61,631 nucleotides of DNA from Nitrospinota bacterium (GTDB lineage: Bacteria > Nitrospinota_A > UBA7883 > JACRGQ01): positions 1-61,631 of the forward strand of contig JACRGQ010000063.1 of NCBI GenBank assembly GCA_016217735.1, written 5' to 3'. Positions 23,506 through 31,419 of the stretch are shown here, in pieces. Position 1 is the stretch's first letter. Each line of letters opens with the position of its first letter. The notes below the pieces were generated by a model, which saw only the letters and a program-made list of their open reading frames with translations, was not told where the DNA came from and searched no databases. The translations under genes were made by a program, and so were the position numbers.

Positions 23506-23961
23506 TTACGTGATCTTCCTGAGCGCCGCCAGGGCTTCTTCGGCGTGCTTGGTTCCACGCAGCATGGCGCTGTACACATGACGGATCACGCCGTCCTTGC
23601 CGATAACAAATGTCACCCGCTCCGGCATGAATCCGAGTATCGTTTTGACGCCGTAGAGCGCGAGGACATCTTTTTTTTCGTCGCTCAGGATGCGATAGGG
23701 CAGCGCGTGTTTGCTGGAGAAAAGATTGTGGCTTTCCATGCCATCCATGCTTATCCCCAGCACTTCGGCCCCGGCGGCGGCAAACCCGGCATGTGCATCA
23801 CGAAAGGCGCAGACCTCGCGCGTACAGATGGGGGAGTCGTCTTTCGGGTAAAAGAAGAGCACCACCGGCTTTTGACCAAGTAGGGTGGAGAGGCGCACCG
23901 ACGCGCCGTGTTGGTCGCGCAGTTCAAAGTCGGGAGCCTTGTCGCCCACACGCAACGTCAT
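23506..23961 (-). CDS. Peroxiredoxin, Bcp/AhpC-TSA type (second copy)
   Basis: This 151-residue peroxiredoxin has the active-site block FFYPKDDSPICTREVCAFRD. The peroxidatic Cys in PICT is followed five residues later by a second Cys (REVC), so this copy, unlike its neighbour, keeps the usual two-Cys pattern of PrxQ. The N terminus is LRVGDKAPDFELRDQHG. ATG 23961 starts two bases after the stop of the CoA-transferase gene, whose last codons supply its AAGGAG site, so translation is coupled. The paired Bcp genes probably arose by duplication and then diverged. Confidence 0.92.
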   Translation of the reverse strand: MTLRVGDKAPDFELRDQHGASVRLSTLLGQKPVVLFFYPKDDSPICTREVCAFRDAHAGFAAAGAEVLGISMDGMESHNLFSSKHALPYRILSDEKKDVLALYGVKTILGFMPERVTFVIGKDGVIRHVYSAMLRGTKHAEEALAALRKIT

Positions 23962-23963
23962 GG

Positions 23964-25829
23964 TCACTCCTTCAGCGGCTTGTCGAAGGTGAAGGTCACG
24001 CGGTACTCGCCGTCGAGGTCTTCTATTTTCACTTCGTAGCCGGATTTCAAAAAGACTTTCACCATCGCCTTGTTTTGCAGCAGCACGGAGGCGAAGAACC
24101 CTTTCACGCCATGTTCGCGGGCGATCTGTATCAGGTATTTCAGCAAAAAGCTGGCGATGTGCCGGTTGTGGTATTCGTCCGCCACCATGAAGGCGACCTC
24201 GGCCATGCCGCTGCGGGGGCTGAGCATATAGTGTCCGGCGGCGATGATTTCCTCCGCGCCTTCGCGTTCGACGATGGCGACGATGGCCATATCGCCCTCG
24301 TAATCCACCGCCGTCAGCTCCTGCGCTTTGCGGTGCGGGAACCGGCTCATCCGCTCGAAAAAGCGAAGGAAGCGCGATTCCGCCGACATGCCATAGATGA
24401 GCCGTTGCAGCCCTTTTTCGTCGGTCGCCTTCACCGGGCGGAAAAAGACCATGAGGCCGCCCCCCATCTCCTGCCGCAGTTCATATTGCGCCGGGTAAAC
24501 CGCGTCGCTTTTCAGCGCCTGATCTTGATATACAAGCTGCCGTTTCTTCGCCTCCTGCATCAGCCAGTCGCGGAATTTCGGATGGGCGACCTGTATGAGG
24601 CTCAAGGTTCGTTCCCGGATCGACTTGCCGTGCAGGAAGGCGGTGCCGTATTCGGTCACCACATAGTGCACATCGCCGCGGGTTGTAACGACCCCCGTTC
24701 CTTCCTCAATGAATGGGACGATGGTGCTTTTTTCCCCGTCTTCGGAGGTGGAGGGGAGGGCGATGATTGGCTTACCGTCCCGGCTGAGCGCCGCCCCGCG
24801 CGAGAAATCCACCTGTCCCCCCATGCCGCCGTATATTTCATAGCCGATGCTGTAGTTGCTCACCTGCCCGGTGAGGTCAATAAGCAGCGCGCTGTTGATG
24901 GAGACCATTTTGTCGTTGGCGGCAATCACCCGCCGGTTGTTGGTGTAATCGATGGGGTGGAACTCGAACATCGGGTTGTCGTTGACGAAGGCGTAGAGCT
25001 CCGGGCTTCCCATGCAAAACGCGGCGATGACTTTTCCCTTGTGCATCGATTTGCGCGCATTGGTGATGACGCCGCTTTTAACCAGTTCCATCAGCGCGTC
25101 GGAAAAGGTTTCCGTGTGGACGCCCAGGTCGCGGTGGTTCCCCAGTTGCAACAGCACGCTTTCGGCGATGGCCCCCATCCCTATTTGCAGGGTGGAGCCG
25201 TCCTCTATCAGGCGGCTGATGTTCTGGCCGATGGCCCGGCATGCCGGGCCGCAATGCCCCACGGCGTATGAAATAAGCTCCTCCTCCTGTTCCACCAGCG
25301 CGTGAAAGCTTTTCAGCGGCACAAAGGTATCGCCGTGGGTGCGCGGCATGTTGCGGTTAACCTGCGCGATCACGTAATCGGCGCTTTCGATGGCCGCCAT
25401 CGCGACATCGACGCCGATGCCGAGCGAGCAGTGGCCGTTCTTGTCGGGCGGCGATACCTGTACCAGCGCCGCGTCGAGGCGCATTCTGCCGCCGCGGAAG
25501 AGGGCGGGTACTTCTGAAAGGAGTATCGGCGTGTAATCCGCCAGACCCTTCCAGACCGATTCGCGCAGCGTTTGGGTAATATAGAAGGCATTGAGACGGA
25601 AACTGTCGGCGTATTTTTCATCGGTGTAGGGGGGCTTGCCCGCCGTGAGCATGGTGACGATCTCGCAATCGGGAAGCTTCGCGGCGCGGGCGGTGAGGGC
25701 GCTCACCAGGGCGCGCGGCTCGGCGCAACCGCCGGAGATGAAGATGCGCGATGCCGGTTTTATGGCCGCGACGGCGTCATCGGCGGATTTGAGCCGCTGG
25801 CGGTAGAGTTCTTCCCAGCCAGGTTGCAT
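23964..25829 (-). CDS. Acetyl-CoA hydrolase/transferase fused to GNAT acetyltransferase
   Basis: This is a 621-residue fusion. Residues 1 to about 440 form a class I CoA-transferase of the Cat1/4-hydroxybutyrate type, with the GIGVDVAMAAIESADY block, IGMGAIAESVLLQLG, and a Glu in HTETFSDALME (about 239) at the position of the catalytic Glu that forms the CoA thioester. Residues from about 460 are a GNAT domain (MSAESRFLRFFERMSRFPHR ... AEVAFMVADEYHNRHIASFL) that would transfer an acetyl group to an amine, perhaps a protein lysine. It lies ten bases downstream of an ADP-forming acyl-CoA synthetase. Together they suggest acyl-CoA to acid interconversion, with acetylation as possible control; that link is inference. 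Confidence 0.9.
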   Translation of the reverse strand: MQPGWEELYRQRLKSADDAVAAIKPASRIFISGGCAEPRALVSALTARAAKLPDCEIVTMLTAGKPPYTDEKYADSFRLNAFYITQTLRESVWKGLADYTPILLSEVPALFRGGRMRLDAALVQVSPPDKNGHCSLGIGVDVAMAAIESADYVIAQVNRNMPRTHGDTFVPLKSFHALVEQEEELISYAVGHCGPACRAIGQNISRLIEDGSTLQIGMGAIAESVLLQLGNHRDLGVHTETFSDALMELVKSGVITNARKSMHKGKVIAAFCMGSPELYAFVNDNPMFEFHPIDYTNNRRVIAANDKMVSINSALLIDLTGQVSNYSIGYEIYGGMGGQVDFSRGAALSRDGKPIIALPSTSEDGEKSTIVPFIEEGTGVVTTRGDVHYVVTEYGTAFLHGKSIRERTLSLIQVAHPKFRDWLMQEAKKRQLVYQDQALKSDAVYPAQYELRQEMGGGLMVFFRPVKATDEKGLQRLIYGMSAESRFLRFFERMSRFPHRKAQELTAVDYEGDMAIVAIVEREGAEEIIAAGHYMLSPRSGMAEVAFMVADEYHNRHIASFLLKYLIQIAREHGVKGFFASVLLQNKAMVKVFLKSGYEVKIEDLDGEYRVTFTFDKPLKE

Positions 25830-25838
25830 GGCGGGGGG

Positions 25839-27944
25839 CTACGGTTTCGGTTCCAGCGATATGCGGGCGTCGAGCGCCACGCATCCATCGCCCGCCCCGA
25901 ATACCATCACCGGGTTGAGGTCAAGTTCCCGTATCATCGGGAAGTCGGTCATCAGGGCCGATACCCGCAGCATCACATGGACGATGGAGTCGATATCGCT
26001 CGGCAGCTCGCCGCGCATCCCTTTCAGCAGCGCCACCGATTTGACCTCGGCGATCATGCTTTTCGCATCGAACAGGCTCAGCGGCGCGAGGCGGAACGAG
26101 ACGTCTTTAATCGCTTCCACATAGATACCGCCGAGGCCGAACATCACCATCGGGCCGAACTGCGGGTCGGTGGTGGCTCCCACGATGACTTCGCGTCCCC
26201 CCTTCACCATTGGCTGCACGGCGATGCCGTCAAGTACCGCGTCGGGGTACTTCGCTTTCACGCTTGCCATGATGTTGTCGTACGCCTGAAACACCTCGCC
26301 CGCGTTGTGCAACCCCACCTTCACGCCGCCCGCGTCGCTTTTATGCGTCACGTCGCGGCTGACGATCTTCATCACCACCGGATAGCCCAGGTTGTCGGCG
26401 ATCATCACGGCATCGCGCGCTTTTTGGGCCATGATGCTTTTGAAAAAGTAAATGCCATAGGCCGAAAGGATGCCGCGCGCCTCCTGCTCCGGCAGCTCCA
26501 TCGTGCCGCGCGCCAGCGCTTCGTCGATGAGGCGCTTGGCTTTTGCTTTATTCGGCAGGTTGGGGCGCGACTCGGTGCGGTCTTCCGCCAGCCAGAGCCG
26601 TTTGCGGTTGAGGCTGTCCAGCGCCGCCACGCCCCGTTCGGGGGTCGGGATGACGCAGATGCGGTGGGCGGCGGCGATCTCCATCGCCCTTTCCACCGAT
26701 TTGCCGCCGAGGAATACGCCCAGTACCGGCTTGTTGTGCATGTTCATGAAATCGATCATGTACTGCGCCAGCTTTTCGGGGTTCAGCGGATCGGTGGGGC
26801 TCATCATCACGATGAAGGCGTCCATGTTCGGCTCGTCTTTCAGCACGGCGAATGCGTCGCGGTACCGCTCGGCCGTGGCGTCGCCGATGATGTCCACCGG
26901 GTTTTTGTAGTTGGCGGTGTCGGGAAGGAACGCCTTGAGCTTTTGCTGCATCGGTTCGCTCACGGTGGACATCTTGAGGGTGCTGCGTTCAATGCTGTCG
27001 GTGGCCACCACGGAGGGGCCGCCGGAATTGGTGATGATGCCGATGCGGTTGTCCGTCATCTGCCGCCCGGAGGAGAATGCGAGCGCGAAATCGAAGAGCT
27101 GCTCCATGATGTTCGCCCGCAGCACGCCGGATTGCTTGCAGGCGGCGTCGAACGCGGCGTCGGAGCCGGCCAATGCGCCGGTGTGGCTGCTGGCGGCCTT
27201 TTGCCCCGCGGCGGTGGTGCCGGATTTGAAGAGGACGATGGGTTTTTTCACGGAAGCTTTTTTGGCTATATCGAAAAAACGGCGTCCGTCCTTCACGCTT
27301 TCAAGGTAGCCGACGATCACGTCGGTCTCCGGGTCGTCCGCCAAAAACTCGATGAGGCTTGCCTCGTCCATGTCCATCTTGTTGCCGATGGAGATGAACT
27401 TGGAGAACCCGACGCCGTTCTTCAGCGACCAGTCGATGATGGCGATGCAGACGGCCCCCGATTGCGAGAGGAAGGCGATCCGCCCCGGGGCGGGAACCTT
27501 TTCGGTGAAGGTGGCGTTAAGGCGATTCACCGCGTCTATGATGCCGACGCAGTTGGGGCCGACCACGCTGATGCCGTACTGTTTGCAGGCCAGGGCCAAC
27601 TCGCTTTCAAGGGTTTTTCCTTCAAGCCCGACTTCGCTGAAACCGGCGGTGATGATGAGGGCGTTTTTAATGCCCTTTTTTCCGATGGCGTGGATTTCGG
27701 GATTCACCGCCTTCGGCGGCACGGTGAACACGGCCAGTTCCACCCCGTCGGGAAGCTCCGCCACGCTGTGATAGACCTTTTTCCCCAGAATCTCGTCCGC
27801 TTTCGGATTGACCGGGTAGACGTTTCCCGCATACCCGCCGCGGATAATGTTGCTCAGCACCACATAGCCGATTTTTCCCGGCGTACCGGACGCGCCGATG
27901 ACGGCGATGGCCTTTGGCGTAAAGAATCGCTGCATGTCGCCCAT
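25839..27944 (-). CDS. Acyl-CoA synthetase (ADP-forming), fused alpha-beta
   Basis: This 701-residue enzyme interconverts acyl-CoA plus ADP and acid plus ATP. The first part has a CoA-binding Rossmann domain (FFTPKAIAVIGASGTPGKIG) and a succinyl-CoA ligase-like domain whose phospho-His is probably in SSHTGALAGSD (about residue 251). The C-terminal part, from about 480, is an ATP-grasp domain with YPVVMKIVSRDVTHKSDAGG and the acidic ELDLNPVMVF. This is the fused layout also seen in the Pat/AcsP-type proteins. No GNAT domain is attached here, but one is fused to the next gene's product. ATG 27944 is chosen from its GGGAGA site and the family start. Confidence 0.93.
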   Translation of the reverse strand: MGDMQRFFTPKAIAVIGASGTPGKIGYVVLSNIIRGGYAGNVYPVNPKADEILGKKVYHSVAELPDGVELAVFTVPPKAVNPEIHAIGKKGIKNALIITAGFSEVGLEGKTLESELALACKQYGISVVGPNCVGIIDAVNRLNATFTEKVPAPGRIAFLSQSGAVCIAIIDWSLKNGVGFSKFISIGNKMDMDEASLIEFLADDPETDVIVGYLESVKDGRRFFDIAKKASVKKPIVLFKSGTTAAGQKAASSHTGALAGSDAAFDAACKQSGVLRANIMEQLFDFALAFSSGRQMTDNRIGIITNSGGPSVVATDSIERSTLKMSTVSEPMQQKLKAFLPDTANYKNPVDIIGDATAERYRDAFAVLKDEPNMDAFIVMMSPTDPLNPEKLAQYMIDFMNMHNKPVLGVFLGGKSVERAMEIAAAHRICVIPTPERGVAALDSLNRKRLWLAEDRTESRPNLPNKAKAKRLIDEALARGTMELPEQEARGILSAYGIYFFKSIMAQKARDAVMIADNLGYPVVMKIVSRDVTHKSDAGGVKVGLHNAGEVFQAYDNIMASVKAKYPDAVLDGIAVQPMVKGGREVIVGATTDPQFGPMVMFGLGGIYVEAIKDVSFRLAPLSLFDAKSMIAEVKSVALLKGMRGELPSDIDSIVHVMLRVSALMTDFPMIRELDLNPVMVFGAGDGCVALDARISLEPKP

Positions 27945-27949
27945 AGGAT

Positions 27950-28243
27950 TTATTCTCCCGCGTTCCCGGCGTCGGGCCGTTTTGCCATCTCGTCGATAAT
28001 GACCAAGTTGTCTATCGGCAGGGCGGGGGCCACATTGGCCACTTCCAGGCCCTCGAAGTGATTGAGATACTTGTAGAGGCTGGTGGCGTCTTTGCTGTCG
28101 TAAATGCCGGTGAAACGCCTGTCCCCCGGCGTCATCAGCTCGATGATGATTTTCACCTCCGCCTTTTTCTTGCGGTTTTTTATCTGCCCCTTGGCGGCGT
28201 TCCACGATTCCCTGGTAAAGCTGCCGGTCACCACGAAGAGCAT
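27950..28243 (-). CDS. Small conserved-looking protein between two acyl-CoA synthetase genes
   Basis: This 97-residue soluble protein begins MLFVVTGSFTRESWNAAKGQ and continues with a ferredoxin-like alternation of strands and helices (VKIIIELMTPGDRRFTGIYD, then SLYKYLNHFEGLEVANVAP). It recalls the small DUF3303-type or dimeric alpha-beta barrel proteins, but I cannot assign it firmly. It has a strong GGAGGA site, begins four bases after the AMP-forming synthetase and ends five bases before the ADP-forming synthetase. It therefore belongs to that operon and may serve acyl-CoA metabolism; no catalytic residues are evident. Confidence 0.75.
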   Translation of the reverse strand: MLFVVTGSFTRESWNAAKGQIKNRKKKAEVKIIIELMTPGDRRFTGIYDSKDATSLYKYLNHFEGLEVANVAPALPIDNLVIIDEMAKRPDAGNAGE

Positions 28244-28247
28244 CGCC

Positions 28248-29891
28248 TCATTCCTCCGGTAAATTCTGTTCTTTGGCTTTCAGGTTTCGCCGCAGCACCT
28301 TGCCGGTGCGGGTTTTGGGGAGTTCGTCCATGAACTCGATTTCATCCGGCACGGCGTAGGCTCCCATGTTGTCGCGCACGTGGTCTTTCATCGATTCCAT
28401 GATCTCCGGCCCCGCCTCGAATCCGGCGGCGAGCACGGCGAAAACCTTCATCCGTTCCCGCCCGTCTTTGACGAACTGGATGGCGGCCACTTCCCCGACG
28501 GCGGGGTGGGTGAGGAGCACATCTTCCAGTTCGAAAGGGCTGATCCGCTCCGAGCCGCGCTTGATGAATTCCTCGCCGCGCCCCAGCACCCAGAAGTAGC
28601 CGTCGTCGTCGCGGTATGCGTAATCGGTGGTGACGAAGTGTTTCGAGGAAAAGGCGTCGTCGATGCCGCGGCCGTCGCCATAAATGCCGTACATCATGGA
28701 AGGCCAGTTCCGCTCGAAAGCGAGGATGCCCAGCGTGTTCGGCGGCAGTTCCACATCGTTTTCATTGATGACCATTGCCCGCAGGCCGGGGACGGCCATT
28801 CCCACCGATTCGCCTTTCAGCGGTGCGAAGGGGAAGTTGGAGATCATGATCATGCCGGTTTCGGTCATGCAAAAAGTGCCCAGGATATCGATGCCGGTAC
28901 GTTCCTTCACCTGTGCCGCGAGGGTGGGGCTGAGGCGTTCGCCAGTGGCGGCCAGCACCTCGATGCTGGAAAAATCGGTTGCCGCCGCGCCGCCGGCCAC
29001 GGCTTGCGCGATGACGGAAGGGATGGTGTAAACGGCGGTCGGCTTCAAGTCGCCCAGCAGGTGCGTCTCGATTTTTCCCGAGTGCAGAATCGACGTGGCT
29101 CCGCAAAAGAGCGCGCCGAATATGCCGTAGACCGACGCCGGAAGCCAGCCGGGATGGCCGGTGACCCAGATGCGCTTGCCGGGGCGCAGGTTGAAGGTCC
29201 ATTCTGCCGTGCGGAACGCCCCCGCCGCGCCGCCGTGTGAATGCACTATCCCCTTCGGCGTCCCGTAGGTGCCGGACGTGTAATGTACGATGTACGGCGT
29301 GCCCGGTTCAACCATCAGCGGCTCGGCGGGCGCGCTTTTGAGAAGTTCGCTGAATCCGCCCTCCACCATAACCACGGTTTTTACGAACTCGGATGCTTCC
29401 AGCCCTATCGCTTCCAGCATCCCCTTGGCGGTGATAAGGATGCGCGGCTTGAGGTTGCCCAAGCGGTTTCGGACCGGCTCGGCCTTGTAAGTGTCTATTA
29501 TTGGGGCCGCCACCGCGCCGACGTACGCCAGCGCCAGTATCGAAAGCGCCATCTCGCGCCCGGTCGGCAGAAAGATGGCCACCGCCTCCCCCTGCTTGAC
29601 ACCGTGCCGCTCCTTAAGCCCTCCCGCCAGGCGGCGCACCGAATCTTCGAGTTCAAGCCGCGAAATGGTTGAAACGCCCGAGGGGGAGGAAACGATGAAG
29701 GCTTGGTGCGTGGTGGAAATGCCATCCGCCAGCCCCTTGAGCGCGAGCGCGGCGATGTTCATCTTGCCGTTGGCATCGAGCAGATGGCGGAGTTCCGCGT
29801 CCCACGATACGCCTTGGCATAGGCGGTTGTATTGTTCCAGGCCTGCTTCGCTGGATGAGACTTCTATAAGGTCCAGAACAGATTTTTTCAT
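28248..29891 (-). CDS. Acyl-CoA synthetase (AMP-forming)
   Basis: This 547-residue enzyme of the ANL superfamily makes acyl-CoA through an acyl-AMP intermediate. Motifs are the phosphate loop HYTSGTYGTPKGIVHSH (about residue 203), the adenine block GTFCMTETGMI, the hinge VLGRGEEFIKRGSERISPFE and the catalytic Lys in LPKTRTGKVLRR (about residue 528). The active site and N-terminal region resemble acetyl- or benzoyl-type synthetases, but the substrate is not decided by sequence. It leads an apparent seven-gene minus-strand unit. The start ATG 29891 has GGTGGGAC upstream, which is weak. Confidence 0.92.
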   Translation of the reverse strand: MKKSVLDLIEVSSSEAGLEQYNRLCQGVSWDAELRHLLDANGKMNIAALALKGLADGISTTHQAFIVSSPSGVSTISRLELEDSVRRLAGGLKERHGVKQGEAVAIFLPTGREMALSILALAYVGAVAAPIIDTYKAEPVRNRLGNLKPRILITAKGMLEAIGLEASEFVKTVVMVEGGFSELLKSAPAEPLMVEPGTPYIVHYTSGTYGTPKGIVHSHGGAAGAFRTAEWTFNLRPGKRIWVTGHPGWLPASVYGIFGALFCGATSILHSGKIETHLLGDLKPTAVYTIPSVIAQAVAGGAAATDFSSIEVLAATGERLSPTLAAQVKERTGIDILGTFCMTETGMIMISNFPFAPLKGESVGMAVPGLRAMVINENDVELPPNTLGILAFERNWPSMMYGIYGDGRGIDDAFSSKHFVTTDYAYRDDDGYFWVLGRGEEFIKRGSERISPFELEDVLLTHPAVGEVAAIQFVKDGRERMKVFAVLAAGFEAGPEIMESMKDHVRDNMGAYAVPDEIEFMDELPKTRTGKVLRRNLKAKEQNLPEE

Positions 29892-29957
29892 TGTCCCACC
29901 GTCCTTTGCATACGCGGTTTTTCCACCCCGGTTGCCACGTCTTCTCCGCTACCTAAT

Positions 29958-29985
29958 ATTATCCCGTTTCCGGTCTCTTTGCTAA
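29958..29985 (-). promoter_or_regulatory. Possible promoter of the acyl-CoA operon
   Basis: On the minus strand TTAGCA (29985-29980) and GATAAT (29963-29958) are 16 bases apart, about 65 bases upstream of the AMP-forming synthetase. The rest of the 271-base divergent gap to the antiporter gene is AT-richer than its surroundings and holds no convincing gene. Confidence 0.35.
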
Positions 29986-30162
29986 TGCCGAATCTGTAAC
30001 GTTATTTTCCTCCTTCATCTCCCAAGTGATAGTGTGGAAATTGGCAAGAAGAAGAAAAAACAAGGCGGCCGTGTATCGTGCAACTTTGTTTTTATGTAAA
30101 ATGGCTCTCTGTATGGCCGGGTCTTTTAGCTGCGGGTTTCGCCAATCCAAATAAGGGATGAC

Positions 30163-31353
30163 ATGGACATAGTTCATTTTTTTATCAGCCTTGTTATCAT
30201 TCTGCTATCGGCCAAACTGATGGGGGAGCTGTTTGCGTGGATGAAACTTCCCTCCGTGCTGGGCGAGGTCGCCGCCGGTGTTGTTGTGGGGCCGAGCCTT
30301 TTGGGATGGGTGCATATTGATAGTGTGTTGCTGGTGCTGGCGGAGATCGGGATTTTACTGTTGCTGTTCGAGGTGGGGCTGGAGACCGACGTTGCCCAGT
30401 TGATAAAGGTGGGACCACGGAGTGTTCTTGTGGCGGTTACCGGGATTGTTGCCCCCGCGCTGCTTGCCTACGGCGTCAGCGTTTGGATCCTCGGGTTGCC
30501 GCTTATCGTGACGATGTTTATCTGCGGCACACTGGTGGCCACCAGTATTGGCATTTCATTGCGGGTACTGCGGGAGATTGGTCAGCATGATACCCCCCTT
30601 GCCCGAACCGTCCTCGGCGCGGCGGTGTTGGATGACATCGCGGGGGTTCTCATTCTTGCCGTCCTCTTCGATTTCGCCGTGAATCATGAGGTGAATGTCG
30701 GGCATACGGCGGCGGTTTTTGGCTACATTATCGCGTTCCTCCTCATCGCCCCGGTGATGGCAAAGCTATTGGTTCCCGCGATGACCCGCCTAAACAATAT
30801 CAGCCGGACCGAAGGGATGATTCCCACGCTGGCGGTCGCCCTTATGCTTGCGTTTGCGGTAATCGCCCATAAGCTTGATGCGCCCGCCATCTTGGGGGCG
30901 TTTGCGGCCGGCATCGCCCTTTCCCGCCATTTCTTTCTCCCGGTTGGCCCGATGCGGAATAAACACGAGTCATTTGCCGAAAAAGTGGAACACCAACTCA
31001 AGCCGATCAGCGGGTTGTTTGTGCCGGTATTCTTTTTTGTTGTCGGCGCGTCCATAAACCTTCGGGTGATTGATTTCAGCTCGGCAGGCTTTTGGTGGAT
31101 GGCGGGCTTGTTAACAGCGGCGGCGGTGCTGGGAAAAGTGGCGAGCGGCATGTGGGCCGAAGGAGCCTTTCAGGAAAAACTGTTTTGCGGCATGGCGATG
31201 GTGCCTCGGGGTGAGGTGGGGCTGATCTTCGCCGAAGTGGGAAAAAGGAATAATGTGTTGGACGAAACCGATTACGCGGTCGCCGTTTTTGTGGTGGTGC
31301 TTACCACCTTCATCGCGCCGATCATGTTGCGGCGGATGGCGAAGGCAAGCTGA
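30163..31353 (+). CDS. Cation:proton antiporter, CPA2 (KefB/GerN-like) membrane domain
   Basis: This 396-residue membrane protein has about 12 hydrophobic segments. Family blocks are LPSVLGEVAAGVVVGPSLLG at the N terminus, LFEVGLETD, the ion-site region GAAVLDDIAGVLILAVLFD with the paired Asp-Asp, and FAAGIALSRHF. It ends shortly after the membrane part (VPRGEVGLIFAEVG, then IMLRRMAKAS), so there is no cytoplasmic TrkA-N or TrkA-C regulatory domain as in KefB/KefC. It probably exchanges Na+ or K+ for protons. An AAGGGA site precedes the start. A second ion transporter follows. Confidence 0.92.
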   Translation: MDIVHFFISLVIILLSAKLMGELFAWMKLPSVLGEVAAGVVVGPSLLGWVHIDSVLLVLAEIGILLLLFEVGLETDVAQLIKVGPRSVLVAVTGIVAPALLAYGVSVWILGLPLIVTMFICGTLVATSIGISLRVLREIGQHDTPLARTVLGAAVLDDIAGVLILAVLFDFAVNHEVNVGHTAAVFGYIIAFLLIAPVMAKLLVPAMTRLNNISRTEGMIPTLAVALMLAFAVIAHKLDAPAILGAFAAGIALSRHFFLPVGPMRNKHESFAEKVEHQLKPISGLFVPVFFFVVGASINLRVIDFSSAGFWWMAGLLTAAAVLGKVASGMWAEGAFQEKLFCGMAMVPRGEVGLIFAEVGKRNNVLDETDYAVAVFVVVLTTFIAPIMLRRMAKAS

Positions 31354-31419
31354 ATACCGTTTCAACGCACCATAGTCCGGTTTGCGTCCCCGCCGCTTCG
31401 TGGCGTATTCTGTGGCGCA

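Noticed and set aside
25572-28061. An 829-codon plus-strand frame
   Set aside because: It lies opposite the CoA-transferase/GNAT and ADP-forming synthetase genes and has the His/Arg/Gly-rich composition of antisense translation.
29959-30177. A 72-codon minus-strand frame in the divergent gap before the antiporter gene
   Set aside because: No ribosome binding site, no recognisable motif, and it covers the likely promoter region.
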